Assembly: GCF_000733725.1 (NCBI RefSeq)
Contig: NZ_JMQM01000001.1
Span: 1,178,001 to 1,242,000 of the forward strand
Origin: Nitratireductor basaltis
GTDB taxonomy: Bacteria > Pseudomonadota > Alphaproteobacteria > Rhizobiales > Rhizobiaceae
Length of the DNA: 64,000 nucleotides
Reading direction: 5' to 3'
The notes beneath the pieces are model-generated. The model saw only the letters and a program-made list of their open reading frames with translations, searched no databases and had not been told where the DNA came from. Shown here in pieces: positions 42,281-51,399 of this stretch; within the stretch, counting starts at the first letter, position 1, and every line of letters starts with the position of its first letter. The position numbers and the translations under genes are program-made.

Positions 42281-44008
42281 CTAGTTCTCGCTCCAGCTCT
42301 TCACGAGCTCGTCGTAATTGACCGTCTTGGGCTCTTCTTTCTCGTTCTCGATCTTCAGCTGTGGCGCCAGATTTCCCGCTTCCTGTGCCTGCTTGTTCCA
42401 GTATTCGATATCGTGCTCCTCAGCGAGCTTCGGACCGATATCGCCCTGGATACCTGCGCGCTCAAGGCGGGACAGAACCTTCTCCTGTTCCTCGCACAGC
42501 GAATCCATGGCTTCCTGAGCGGTCTTGGCACCCGAAGATGCATCACCGATCGCCTGCCACCAGAGCTGAGCCAGCTTCGGATAGTCGGGAACGTTCGTTC
42601 CGGTCGGCGACCACTGGAGACGTGCCGGAGAGCGATAGAACTCGACCAGACCGCCAAGCTTCGGAGCACGTTCCGTGAAGCTCTCGTGATCCAGCGTCGA
42701 CTGGCGAATGAAGGTGAGACCGACATGGCTCTTCTTCACGTCGACCGTCTTGGAGGTGACGAACTGGGCATAGAGCCAGGCTGCCTTGGCACGATCATCC
42801 GGAGTCGACTTCATGAGCGTCCAGGAACCGGCGTCCTGATAGCCAAGCTTCATGCCGTCCTTCCAGTAGACGCCATGCGGACTGGGCGCCATGCGCCATT
42901 TCGGCGTGCCGTCCTCGTTCATGACCGGCAGACCTTCCTTGACCATGTCGGCCGTGAAGGCGGTGTACCAGAACATCTGCTGGGCGATCTGCCCCTGAGC
43001 CGGAACCGGGCCGGATTCGGAGAAGGTCATGCCCTGGGCTTCAGGCGGAGCGTAATTCGCCATCCACTCGAGATATTTCTCGATGGAATAGACGGCTGCC
43101 GGTCCGTTGGTGTCGCCACCGCGGGCTACGCAGGAGCCGACCGGGCGGGAATTCTCGTCCACCTTGATGCCCCATTCATCGACGGGGTTGCCGTTCGGAA
43201 TGCCCTTGTCGCCATTGCCGGCCATGGACAGCCAGGCATCGGTGAAGCGCCAGCCGAGTGACGGGTCCTTCTTGCCGTAGTCCATATGACCGTAGACTTT
43301 CTGACCGTCGATTTCCCGGCCAGTGAAGAACTCGGCAATGTCCTCATATGCGGACCAGTTCACTGGAACGCCGAGCTCGTAGCCGTATTTCTCCTGGAAG
43401 TCCGCCTTGTTCTTCTCGTCGTTGAACCAGTCGTAGCGGAACCAGTAGAGGTTCGCGAACTGCTGGTCGGGAAGCTGGTAGATCTCACCGTCAGGTGCGG
43501 TCGTGAAGGAAATGCCGATGAAATCCTCGATATCGAGGTTCGGGTTTGTCACGTCCTTGCCGGTGCCTTCCATCCAGTCGGAAAGGCTGCGCGCCTGCTG
43601 GTAGCGCCAGTGGGTGCCGATCAGATCGGAGTCGTTGATATAGGCGTCATAGATGTTCTCGCCCGACTGCATCTGCGTCTGCAGTTTTTCAACGACGTCG
43701 CCCTCGCCGATCAGGTCGTGGGTGACCTTGATACCGGTGATTGCAGTAAAGGCGGGGGCGAGCACCTTCGATTCATATTCATGGGTGGTGATCGTCTCCG
43801 AAACCACCTTGATATCCATCCCCTGGAACGGTTCTGCAGCGTCGACAAACCACTGCATCTCCGCTTCCTGCTCCTCCCTTGAGAGCACGGACATGTCACC
43901 GATTTCGGCGTCGAGGAACTCCTTGGCCTCCTCCATGCCTGCAAATGCTCCGCCTGTTCCCATCAAAAGGAGCAGAGCCGAAGTTGTCATCAACAAGTGC
44001 CGTTGCAT
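42281..44008 (-). CDS. glpV: Glycerol ABC transporter substrate-binding protein GlpV
   Basis: 575-residue periplasmic binding protein with a Sec signal peptide (about 23 residues, ending A-F-A). The large size and W/Y-rich sequence (for example Q-F-A-N-L-Y-W-F-R-Y-D-W-F) match the rhizobial glycerol-binding protein GlpV rather than maltose-type proteins of 400-450 residues. Its position after glpU and before glpK fits glpSTPQUV-K of Rhizobium. Glycerol as ligand is inferred from this context. Confidence 0.9.
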   Translation of the reverse strand: MQRHLLMTTSALLLLMGTGGAFAGMEEAKEFLDAEIGDMSVLSREEQEAEMQWFVDAAEPFQGMDIKVVSETITTHEYESKVLAPAFTAITGIKVTHDLIGEGDVVEKLQTQMQSGENIYDAYINDSDLIGTHWRYQQARSLSDWMEGTGKDVTNPNLDIEDFIGISFTTAPDGEIYQLPDQQFANLYWFRYDWFNDEKNKADFQEKYGYELGVPVNWSAYEDIAEFFTGREIDGQKVYGHMDYGKKDPSLGWRFTDAWLSMAGNGDKGIPNGNPVDEWGIKVDENSRPVGSCVARGGDTNGPAAVYSIEKYLEWMANYAPPEAQGMTFSESGPVPAQGQIAQQMFWYTAFTADMVKEGLPVMNEDGTPKWRMAPSPHGVYWKDGMKLGYQDAGSWTLMKSTPDDRAKAAWLYAQFVTSKTVDVKKSHVGLTFIRQSTLDHESFTERAPKLGGLVEFYRSPARLQWSPTGTNVPDYPKLAQLWWQAIGDASSGAKTAQEAMDSLCEEQEKVLSRLERAGIQGDIGPKLAEEHDIEYWNKQAQEAGNLAPQLKIENEKEEPKTVNYDELVKSWSEN

Positions 44009-44075
44009 TGTTACCTCCCTTGCAAAAACACGACCGGGAAGCAGCTCTTGCCGCCGCCCTTCTCCCTAAAGGCCT

Positions 44076-44357
44076 TTAGACGAACCGGAACACGCCGAGC
44101 GCGTAGACCAGCGAAAGACCAAGAGCCCACCACAGATTGGGTCCTACCCAGCCCAACCATGCGAGATGAATGAATGCGCTGCCGAGCAGCGACACGAAAA
44201 GGCGGTCGCCGCGCGTTGTCTCAAAGCGGAGAATGCCAACCCGCGGATTTCCACCCGGCGAGAAATATTCCCAGACCGCCATTGAAGTCAGAAGCGCGGC
44301 GATAGTGATGAAGAAAAGCGCCGTCGGCCAGGTCCAGGCCATCCATGATAGGTTCAT
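44076..44357 (-). CDS. glpU: GlpU, small membrane protein of glycerol ABC system (DUF2160)
   Basis: 93 residues with three hydrophobic segments and the family start M-N-L-S-W-M-A-W-T-W-P-T-A, followed by G-R-x-G-I-L-R-F-E-T-T-R-G-D-R-L near residue 45. DUF2160 proteins are found in glycerol ABC operons and called GlpU; their exact role in transport is not known. The start at 44357 follows GGAGGAG just after glpQ. 67 nt before glpV. Confidence 0.9.
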   Translation of the reverse strand: MNLSWMAWTWPTALFFITIAALLTSMAVWEYFSPGGNPRVGILRFETTRGDRLFVSLLGSAFIHLAWLGWVGPNLWWALGLSLVYALGVFRFV

Positions 44358-44368
44358 TTTCTCCTCCT

Positions 44369-45280
44369 TCAGACCCGGCCCAGGGCAAAGCCCTTGGCGA
44401 TGTAGTTGCGGACGAACCAGATCACGAGCGCGCCCGGGATGATCGTCAGAACGCCTGCTGCCGCCAGCACGCCCCAGTCCATCCCCGATGCGGAGACCGT
44501 ACGTGTCATGGTGGCTGCGATCGGCTTGGCATCCGTTGTCGTCAAGGTGCGTGCTATGAGCAGTTCGACCCACGAGAACATGAAGCAGAAGAAGGCAGCC
44601 ACGCCGATGCCGCTCGCTATCAGGGGCATGAAGATCTTCACGAAGAAACGTGGGAAGGAATAGCCGTCGATATAGGCCGTCTCGTCGATTTCCTTCGGGA
44701 CGCCCGACATGAAGCCTTCAAGGATCCAGACCGCCAGCGGCACATTGAACAGGCAGTGGGCGATGGCGACCGCGATGTGCGTATCGATCAATCCGAAAGC
44801 CGAATAGAGCTGGAAGAATGGCAACGCGAAGACGGCGGGTGGCGCCATGCGGTTCGTCAAAAGCCAGAAGAACAGATGCTTGTCGCCCAGAAAGCGGTAG
44901 CGCGAGAAGGCATAGGCTGCCGGCAGTGCCACCGTTACCGAGATGACCGTGTTCATCACAACATAGATGATCGAATTGATATATCCCGAATACCAGGACG
45001 GATCGGTGAAGATCACCATGTAGTTGCGAATGGTCGGGTTCTGCGGCCAGAGCGAGAATGTCGAGAGGATCTCGGTATTCGTCTTGAAGCTCATATTCAT
45101 GAGCCAGTAGATCGGCAGCATCAGAAACAGGATGTAGATGGTCGGCACCAGCCACCAGAAACGGGACTCGCGTCCCCGTTTCATCATGATCTGCGCCATC
45201 TGCCTGTCATCCTGGGATGCGGCGGCACTGCCCTCACCCGATGCGACACGCGCCGCCATGGCTTCGTTCTTCATGGCCAT
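44369..45280 (-). CDS. glpQ: Glycerol ABC transporter permease GlpQ
   Basis: 303-residue permease of the sugar-type (MalG-like) family with about six membrane helices after a 40-residue cytoplasmic tail. The EAA loop is visible as P-K-E-I-D-E-T-A-Y-I-D-G near residue 190. ATG 45280 overlaps the TGA stop of glpP; ATG 45274 is possible. Here GlpQ means the transporter permease, not the E. coli phosphodiesterase of the same name. Confidence 0.92.
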   Translation of the reverse strand: MAMKNEAMAARVASGEGSAAASQDDRQMAQIMMKRGRESRFWWLVPTIYILFLMLPIYWLMNMSFKTNTEILSTFSLWPQNPTIRNYMVIFTDPSWYSGYINSIIYVVMNTVISVTVALPAAYAFSRYRFLGDKHLFFWLLTNRMAPPAVFALPFFQLYSAFGLIDTHIAVAIAHCLFNVPLAVWILEGFMSGVPKEIDETAYIDGYSFPRFFVKIFMPLIASGIGVAAFFCFMFSWVELLIARTLTTTDAKPIAATMTRTVSASGMDWGVLAAAGVLTIIPGALVIWFVRNYIAKGFALGRV

Positions 45281-46149
45281 CACCGCTTCTCCGTGCCGTA
45301 GTTCGTCATGACGGTGTAGAACACCCATGACATCAGGAGGATGATCAGGAAGTAGATCAGCGACATCGCGGCCGCTTCGCCGAGATTGAATTCGCCGATC
45401 GCGAGCTTCACCAGATCGATCGAGAGGAATGTGGTCGAGTTGCCCGGGCCACCTCCCGTCACCACGAAGGGTTCGGTGTAGATCATGAAGGAATCCATGA
45501 AGCGCAGCAGGACCGCGATCAGCAGGACCCGATGCATCTTCGGAAGCTGGATATAGCGGAACACCGCCCAGCGCGATGCGCCGTCGATCTTCGCCGCCTG
45601 GTAATAGGCATCGGGTATGGAGACCAGACCGGCATAGCAGAGCAACACGACAAGGCTCGTCCAGTGCCAGACGTCCATGACGATGAGCGTCAGCCATGCG
45701 TCAACCGGATCGCTGACATAGTTGTAGTCAAAGCCCAGCAGATAGAGCCCGCGGCCCAGGAGGCCGATATCAATGCGGCCGAAAACCTGCCAGATCGTGC
45801 CGACCACGTTGAAGGGGATCAGGAGCGGCAAGGCCATCAGCACGAGGCAGACCGGAACGCCCCAACCCTTGCGCGGCATGTTGAGCGCGATGAAAATACC
45901 AAGTGGCACCTCAATCGCCAGAATAATGGCCGAAAATGCCAGATTCCGACCCATCGCAGCCCAGAACCGGTCACTATCGAGGATCTCCTCGAACCATTCG
46001 GTGCCGGCCCAGAAGAAGACATTGTTGCCGAAGGTGTCCTGAACCGAGTAGTTCACAACCGTCATCAGCGGGATGATTGCCGAGAAGGCCACCAGCACAA
46101 GAACCGGCAGTACTAGGAACCATGCCTTGTTGTTCCAGCTACGCTCCAT
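45280..46149 (-). CDS. glpP: Glycerol ABC transporter permease GlpP
   Basis: 289-residue MalF-like permease with six hydrophobic segments. The EAA loop appears as P-D-A-Y-Y-Q-A-A-K-I-D-G-A near residue 180. I start at 46149, behind GGGGAGG, overlapping glpT by 11 nt. Forms the membrane channel with GlpQ. Confidence 0.92.
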   Translation of the reverse strand: MERSWNNKAWFLVLPVLVLVAFSAIIPLMTVVNYSVQDTFGNNVFFWAGTEWFEEILDSDRFWAAMGRNLAFSAIILAIEVPLGIFIALNMPRKGWGVPVCLVLMALPLLIPFNVVGTIWQVFGRIDIGLLGRGLYLLGFDYNYVSDPVDAWLTLIVMDVWHWTSLVVLLCYAGLVSIPDAYYQAAKIDGASRWAVFRYIQLPKMHRVLLIAVLLRFMDSFMIYTEPFVVTGGGPGNSTTFLSIDLVKLAIGEFNLGEAAAMSLIYFLIILLMSWVFYTVMTNYGTEKR

Positions 46150-47224
46150 GACCTGCCTCCCCATGCATTTCCACTCGCCATGAATTCGAGTAGAGATTGA
46201 GATGCGTCTGATCGAAGCTCACATGAGCTTCCGCAGGAATTTCCGCATCCTCATCCACGATTGCAGCTATCTCCTGCCCTTCCAGGCGGGCACGCACGAT
46301 CTTTCTGCGACCGATGTCTTCCACCTTGTCGACCTTGACCGGATAGCCTGAGCGGCCGACGCTGACGAATTCGGGACGAATTCCCAGTTCCAGCTTTCCG
46401 GACTGCTGGCTTGGTGCAGACGGCAGTTCGATTACGGTTTGCCCCATGCGGGCCGAGCTTCCGCTCACCTCTACGGGCAAGAGGTTCATGCCGGGCGAGC
46501 CGATGAAATAACCGACGAATGTGTGCGTGGGGCGCTCGAAGAGCTCTTCAGGGGTGCCGATCTGCACGATCTCGCCCTCATACATCACCACGACATTGTC
46601 GGCGAAGGTCAGCGCCTCGGTCTGATCGTGGGTCACATAGACCATCGTGTAGCCGAAACGGCGGTGCAGTTCCTTCAACTGCGTACGCAGCTCCCACTTC
46701 ATGTGCGGATCGATGACCGTGAGCGGCTCGTCAAAGAGAATTGCGTTCACATCGGCGCGAGCCAAGCCACGGCCGAGCGAAATCTTCTGCTTCTCGTCGG
46801 CGGTCAGCCCTTGCGCCTTGCGCTTTGCGCGCTCTTCAAGGCCGATCATGGTGATGATTTCACGCACACGCTTGTCGACGATGTCCTCGGACACGCCGCG
46901 ATTGCGCAGTGGGAAGGCCAGATTCTCATAGACGGTCATCGTGTCGTAGACGACGGGGAACTGGAAAACCTGTGCGATATTGCGGGCTTCTGTCGGAAGA
47001 TCCGTTACATCATTGCCGTTGAAGAGGATTTGCCCTTCACTCGGCCGCAGCAGGCCAGAAATTATGTTGAGCAAGGTCGTCTTGCCACAGCCCGATGGGC
47101 CCAGCAGCGCATATGCCCCACCGTCCACAAAAGTGTGATGAACCCGCTTCAGCGCATAATCGTCATCGCTCTGGGGGTCGGGCCGGTAGGCGTGGCGGAT
47201 ATTGTCGAGATCGATACGTGCCAT
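46139..47224 (-). CDS. glpT: Glycerol ABC transporter ATPase GlpT
   Basis: 361-residue sugar-type ABC ATPase. Walker A G-P-S-G-C-G-K-T-T near residue 40; the signature helix is A-D-E-K-Q-K-I-S-L-G-R-G-L, so the normal L-S-G-G-Q is replaced by A-D-E-K-Q; Walker B A-I-L-F-D-E-P near 160; H-loop T-H-D-Q near 195; C-terminal OB-fold regulatory domain. Two different ATPases (with GlpS) serve this importer. Name as in rhizobial glpSTPQUV, not the E. coli G3P antiporter. Confidence 0.9.
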   Translation of the reverse strand: MARIDLDNIRHAYRPDPQSDDDYALKRVHHTFVDGGAYALLGPSGCGKTTLLNIISGLLRPSEGQILFNGNDVTDLPTEARNIAQVFQFPVVYDTMTVYENLAFPLRNRGVSEDIVDKRVREIITMIGLEERAKRKAQGLTADEKQKISLGRGLARADVNAILFDEPLTVIDPHMKWELRTQLKELHRRFGYTMVYVTHDQTEALTFADNVVVMYEGEIVQIGTPEELFERPTHTFVGYFIGSPGMNLLPVEVSGSSARMGQTVIELPSAPSQQSGKLELGIRPEFVSVGRSGYPVKVDKVEDIGRRKIVRARLEGQEIAAIVDEDAEIPAEAHVSFDQTHLNLYSNSWRVEMHGEAGHGA

Positions 47225-47236
47225 TTAAGCCCCTCC

Positions 47237-48313
47237 TCAAGCAGCCGTCTGGAGCGAGCCGGCGCTGCGGCCGTCTGTATCGAAAACGAGCAGGTGGCGC
47301 GTTTCGATCTCGATGCCCACGGTGTCGTCCAGCTCAAGTCGGTGCACGCCCTCCTCGAGCATCACCCAGCGGTTTCCCGCATAGTCGACATGGATGAAGC
47401 TTTCCGAGCCGGTTATCTCGGTTACCGTTACGCGAGCACGCAACGAATTTGGCGCACCGGCCTGCTTCAATCGCAAATGATGCGGCTGAAAGCCGATGAT
47501 GTAGCGACCGTCCTTTAGACCGGCATATGCGTCAGGCACGGCAAGCTCGTCGCCTTCCGCAAGCTTGAAATGCCCGGCCTTCTTGACAACCTCCACCGTG
47601 TTGAGCGGCGGATCGGAGAATGTACGCGCGGTGAGGAGATCGGTGGGTTTGCGGAAGACATCCACGGTCGGACCGAACTGGGTAACCCGGCCTTCGCTCA
47701 GTGTTGCGGTGTTGCCACCCAGCAAAAGCGCCTCGCTTGGCTCGGTCGTCGCATAGACGAATATCGCGCCGGTTGCGGAAAAGATTTTCGGCAGTTCCGC
47801 GCGAAGCTCCTCGCGCAGCTTGTAGTCGAGATTGGCCAATGGTTCATCGAGGAGAACAAGCCGTGCATCCTTGACGATCGCACGGGCCAAAGCCGTGCGC
47901 TGCTGCTGTCCGCCGGAAAGCTCAAGCGGCGTGCGATCGAGATAGGGCGTCAGACGCAGAAGCTCCGCAGCTTCGCCGACACGCTTCTTGATGGTCTCGG
48001 ATGGCGCACCAGCAACACGCAACGGTGATGCGATGTTCTCATAGACCGTCATCGCGGGGTAATTGATGAACTGCTGATAGACCATGGCAACGGAGCGGCG
48101 CTGCACGGCCACGCCCGTCACGTCTTCGCCGTCCATCCAGACAGAGCCGGAGGTAGGCTTGTCCAGCCCGGCCATCAGGCGCATCAGCGTCGTCTTGCCG
48201 GAGAGCGTCGGTCCCAGAAGGACATTCAGGCTCCCCTGCTCCAGCTTCAGTGAAACATCGCGAATATGTTTCTCGCCAGATACCGTCTTCGAAACGTCAC
48301 GAAGTTCCAGCAC
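47237..48313 (-). CDS. glpS: Glycerol ABC transporter ATPase GlpS
   Basis: 358-residue ABC ATPase: Walker A G-P-T-L-S-G-K-T-T near residue 35, canonical signature L-S-G-G-Q-Q-Q-R near 137, Walker B L-V-L-L-D-E-P near 157. The H-loop position reads Y-A-T-T-E-P-S-E instead of the usual T-H-D-x-x-E, so its switch His is lost. The pair of non-identical ATPases may form one good and one degenerate site. Start is GTG 48313 behind GGGAGGAGAGG, overlapping glpD by 17 nt. Confidence 0.9.
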   Translation of the reverse strand: MLELRDVSKTVSGEKHIRDVSLKLEQGSLNVLLGPTLSGKTTLMRLMAGLDKPTSGSVWMDGEDVTGVAVQRRSVAMVYQQFINYPAMTVYENIASPLRVAGAPSETIKKRVGEAAELLRLTPYLDRTPLELSGGQQQRTALARAIVKDARLVLLDEPLANLDYKLREELRAELPKIFSATGAIFVYATTEPSEALLLGGNTATLSEGRVTQFGPTVDVFRKPTDLLTARTFSDPPLNTVEVVKKAGHFKLAEGDELAVPDAYAGLKDGRYIIGFQPHHLRLKQAGAPNSLRARVTVTEITGSESFIHVDYAGNRWVMLEEGVHRLELDDTVGIEIETRHLLVFDTDGRSAGSLQTAA

Positions 48314-49898
48314 CTGCCTCTCCTCCCAATCTATCAGCCACAGGATGTCGTTTCCGCACCCTGGCAGCTTCCTCCCGCATAAAGGCGTCGACACGCGTCG
48401 CCTGATCTTTCGATAGTTTCAAACCACGCTTCGTGCGCCGCCACAGTACGTCTTCGCCAGTCATCGCCCACTCCCGACAGGCGAGATGACGCAATTCAGC
48501 CTCATACAGATCGGCACCGAAATGTTCTCCCAGATGCCCGATTTCAGTGGCATCCGAGAGTATAGCACGGGCTTGCGTCCCGTAGAGACGTACAAGGCGT
48601 CGTGCCAGCACATCCTCCAGGAAGGGATAGTCCCCTTTCAGCGATGAAACCTCGGAATCATATGCGTCGGTCGCAAAGTCACCGCCGGGAAGATTTCCGG
48701 TCTCGGTCCAGGCCTTGCCCTTGGCGCCAAGCCTGCTCTCGATTTCCTCAAGAGCGGATTCGGCCAGCTTACGGAATGTCGTGATCTTGCCGCCGAAGAT
48801 GTGCAGCACCGGAGCACCGGCACCCTCTTCCACCTTAAGGACATAGTCGCGGGTGGCTTCCTGTGCCTTGCTGGCGCCATCGTCAAAGAGGGAGCGTACG
48901 CCCGAATAGGTCCAGACGATATCTTCGGGCCTGACGGGCTGTTTGAAATATTCGCTCGCTGCGTTGCACAGATACTCGATCTCTTCCTGATCGATCTCGA
49001 CCTTTCCCGGCTGACCGTCGTGATCCTTGTCGGTGGTTCCGATCAGCGTGTAGTCGTTCTCATAGGGAATGGCGAAGAAGATGCGCCCATCCGCGTTCTG
49101 GAAGAAGTAGGCGCGTTCGTCGTCATAGATCTTGGGTACAACGATGTGGCTGCCGCGAACGAGACGCACATTCTGTGCATCGTTGCGGCCAAGCGCGCCT
49201 GCAATCACGTCATCGACCCAGGGGCCGGCTGCGTTGATGAGCATACGCGAACGCATCTCACTCCTCTCGCCGGTCATCAGGTCTTCGAGTTCGACGACCC
49301 AGATGCCACCCTCACTGCGAACATGGGTCACCTTTGTGCGGGTGAAAATCTGCGCACCGCGATCAGCAGCATCACGTGCATTCAGCACCACAAGGCGCGC
49401 ATCTTCCACCCAACAGTCGGAATATTCGAAGGCTCGGCGGTAGTTCGCCTTCAGCGGCTCGCCCATGGGATCGCTGCGCATGTCGAGCGTACGCGTTGGC
49501 GGAAGAAGCTTGCGACCGCCGATATGGTCGTAGAGGAAAAGTCCGAGCCGGATCAGCCAACTGGGACGCAGCCCCTTGTGGATGGGCAATACGAAGCGCA
49601 TCGGACGAATGATGTGAGGCGCACTCTTCCACAGGACCTCACGCTCCATGAGCGCTTCGCGCACCAGGCGGAACTCGTAATGTTCCAGATAGCGCAATCC
49701 GCCATGAATCAGTTTCGTCGATGCTGAGGATGTTCCGCTGGCAAGGTCGTTCATCTCTGCCAAGGCGACCGTGTAGCCACGCCCTACAGCATCGCGTGCG
49801 ATCCCGCAGCCATTGATGCCGCCGCCTATGATGAAGAGATCACGGATCTCTCCTGCGTCGTTCAGGCTGGCGTTCAACAGGACCTCCCGGTGCGGCAT
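48297..49898 (-). CDS. glpD: Glycerol-3-phosphate dehydrogenase (aerobic)
   Basis: 533-residue FAD enzyme at the inner membrane oxidising sn-glycerol 3-phosphate to dihydroxyacetone phosphate and passing electrons to quinone. The FAD motif D-L-F-I-I-G-G-G-I-N-G-C-G-I-A-R-D is near residue 20, and G-T-S-S-A-S-T-K-L-I-H-G-G-L-R-Y near 55. I start at 49898 (M-P-H-R-E-V) behind GGAAAGTGAG; the longer frame would cross the operator repeats at 49909-49952. First structural gene of the operon. Confidence 0.96.
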   Translation of the reverse strand: MPHREVLLNASLNDAGEIRDLFIIGGGINGCGIARDAVGRGYTVALAEMNDLASGTSSASTKLIHGGLRYLEHYEFRLVREALMEREVLWKSAPHIIRPMRFVLPIHKGLRPSWLIRLGLFLYDHIGGRKLLPPTRTLDMRSDPMGEPLKANYRRAFEYSDCWVEDARLVVLNARDAADRGAQIFTRTKVTHVRSEGGIWVVELEDLMTGERSEMRSRMLINAAGPWVDDVIAGALGRNDAQNVRLVRGSHIVVPKIYDDERAYFFQNADGRIFFAIPYENDYTLIGTTDKDHDGQPGKVEIDQEEIEYLCNAASEYFKQPVRPEDIVWTYSGVRSLFDDGASKAQEATRDYVLKVEEGAGAPVLHIFGGKITTFRKLAESALEEIESRLGAKGKAWTETGNLPGGDFATDAYDSEVSSLKGDYPFLEDVLARRLVRLYGTQARAILSDATEIGHLGEHFGADLYEAELRHLACREWAMTGEDVLWRRTKRGLKLSKDQATRVDAFMREEAARVRKRHPVADRLGGEAGAGTS

Positions 49899-49908
49899 CT
49901 CACTTTCC

Positions 49909-49952
49909 AAACGAAAGTAAATCGAAACCAAAACGAATGTCAAACGCAGTTA
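49909..49952. promoter_or_regulatory. Putative GlpR operator, 11-bp phased repeats before glpD
   Basis: Units AAACGAAAGTA, AATCGAAACCA, AAACGAATGTC and AAACGCAGTTA follow one another every 11 bp, so CGAA cores recur on one face of the helix (49912, 49923, 49934). ACTTTC (49902) and GAAAGT (49913) add an inverted pair. The first 14 bases recur upstream of glpR. Confidence 0.65.
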
Positions 49953-49983
49953 ACGCGTTTTCCTGCAATTTGCTTTCCGCCGA

Positions 49984-50751
49984 TCAGGCCCTGCTGGTTT
50001 CGATCAATGACACATTCGCGTCGGCGCAGATCCGCCGGAATGCGTGACTGGGGCAGCTATCGGTGATGAAGGTATCGACCTGCGAGACGTGGCCGATCCT
50101 CACAGGCGCCGTGCGGTCGAACTTGGACGAGTCGGTGACAAGTATCACATGCCTTGCATTGGCGATGATGGCCTGCGCAACCTTCACTTCCCGGAAATCG
50201 AAATCGAAGAGCGAGCCATCTTCGTCCACGGCGGAAACACCGATAACGGCATAATCCACCTTGAACTGGCGGAAAAAATCCACCGCCGCCTCACCGACGA
50301 TGCCGCCATCGGAACCGCGTACCACGCCACTGGCGATAATGACCTCGATTTGCGGATAGACCCGCATCCGGTTGGCCACGTTGATATTGTTGGTGATGAC
50401 CAGAAGACCCTCGTGATCGAGCAGCGCATCACTGACAGCTTCGGTCGTGGTGCCGATATTGATGAAGAGAGACGCACTGTTGGGAACAAGCTGCGCTGCG
50501 GCCTGTCCGATGGCGCGCTTTTCACCCGCGGACATGTCGCGCCGCGCTTCATATTCCATATTCTCGATACCGGAGGGCAATACCGCTCCCCCATGGATAC
50601 GGCTCAGGAGCCGCTGTTCGCAAAGATCGTTCAGATCCTTGCGTATGGTCTGTGGCGAGACGTCAAAGCGCTGCGCCAGATCGTCCACCGCAACGCGCCC
50701 GTGCTCACGTGCGAGCTGCAATATCTCTTCATGCCGGGGTAAAAGGACCAT
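49984..50751 (-). CDS. glpR: DeoR-family glycerol regulon repressor GlpR
   Basis: 255-residue repressor: N-terminal DeoR helix-turn-helix (R-H-E-E-I-L-Q-L-A-R-E-H-G then V-S-P-Q-T-I-R-K-D-L-N) and a C-terminal DeoRC sensor domain with I-N-I-G-T-T-T-E-A near residue 98. It precedes glpD by 85 nt in the same direction. Operator-like repeats in front of both glpR and glpD suggest that it represses itself and the operon and is released by glycerol 3-phosphate, as for E. coli GlpR. Confidence 0.93.
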   Translation of the reverse strand: MVLLPRHEEILQLAREHGRVAVDDLAQRFDVSPQTIRKDLNDLCEQRLLSRIHGGAVLPSGIENMEYEARRDMSAGEKRAIGQAAAQLVPNSASLFINIGTTTEAVSDALLDHEGLLVITNNINVANRMRVYPQIEVIIASGVVRGSDGGIVGEAAVDFFRQFKVDYAVIGVSAVDEDGSLFDFDFREVKVAQAIIANARHVILVTDSSKFDRTAPVRIGHVSQVDTFITDSCPSHAFRRICADANVSLIETSRA

Positions 50752-50757
50752 GGGCTC

Positions 50758-50796
50758 ACTTTCGTTTTGGAGATACTATCAAAAACGAAAGTAAAT
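50758..50796. promoter_or_regulatory. Putative GlpR operator before glpR
   Basis: ACTTTCGTTTT (50758-50768) and AAAACGAAAGT (50782-50792) form a perfect 11-bp inverted repeat with a 13-nt centre, 7 nt before the glpR start. The segment AAACGAAAGTAAAT (50783-50796) is identical to 49909-49922 upstream of glpD. Confidence 0.7.
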
Positions 50797-50916
50797 GAAA
50801 GTCTGACGCAATGCTGCGGGTCTACAACTCTCGCGCCCTGCAGGTCGGAAAGTTGATCAGGTTTGCTTCGCGGCCATTGCTTGATGGTTTAGATCCACCG
50901 CCGACAGTGGGTGGCG

Positions 50917-51330
50917 TCAGACCTGGCCTGGAAGCCCATCCAGTCTTGGTGTGTCTTCCAGCCGTGTGTACCAGTCCGCTCGGCTTGTAAAACAGATATG
51001 CGCGGTTGGTTGTGTGTCGATTTCACCATCAACGCTTCCGGCAGGCACAACCAGCAAAGCGCCATCCATCACAACACTGGGCACTGCAGAGCCACATTTG
51101 GTGCAGAAACTTCTTTCGTGCCGGGTCTCGGGCACGCGGTAGGTCTGAACGCTCTCACGGCCCGATACCCATGCTATCGTCGCACTTGTCGAAAACAGAT
51201 TGGCTGCATGTGCTGAGCCGGTATCCTTTCGGCAGCGCTTGCAGTGACATAGGAAGAAGCTCTCGAAACCACCCGACACTTCATATCGGACGGCGCCACA
51301 CAAACAGGATCCAGCCGTGGTTTGGGTCAT
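50917..51330 (-). CDS. GFA/CENP-V domain protein
   Basis: 137 residues with zinc-binding cysteines of the glutathione-dependent formaldehyde-activating (GFA) fold: C-L-C-G near residue 9, C-H-C-K-R-C-R-K near 28, and C-T-K-C-G near 75. Enzymatic activity of most members is unproven. I start at 51330 (M-T-Q-T-T-A); the longer frame adds 20 unlikely residues. Last of a minus-strand series after the Anbu gene, but not necessarily related to it. Confidence 0.87.
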   Translation of the reverse strand: MTQTTAGSCLCGAVRYEVSGGFESFFLCHCKRCRKDTGSAHAANLFSTSATIAWVSGRESVQTYRVPETRHERSFCTKCGSAVPSVVMDGALLVVPAGSVDGEIDTQPTAHICFTSRADWYTRLEDTPRLDGLPGQV

Positions 51331-51399
51331 GAGAATTGAACCTGTCGTTTCAGTTTGTGTGGGCCGGTGTCGCACAGCCTCGCTTGTCAACGGCTCGAT

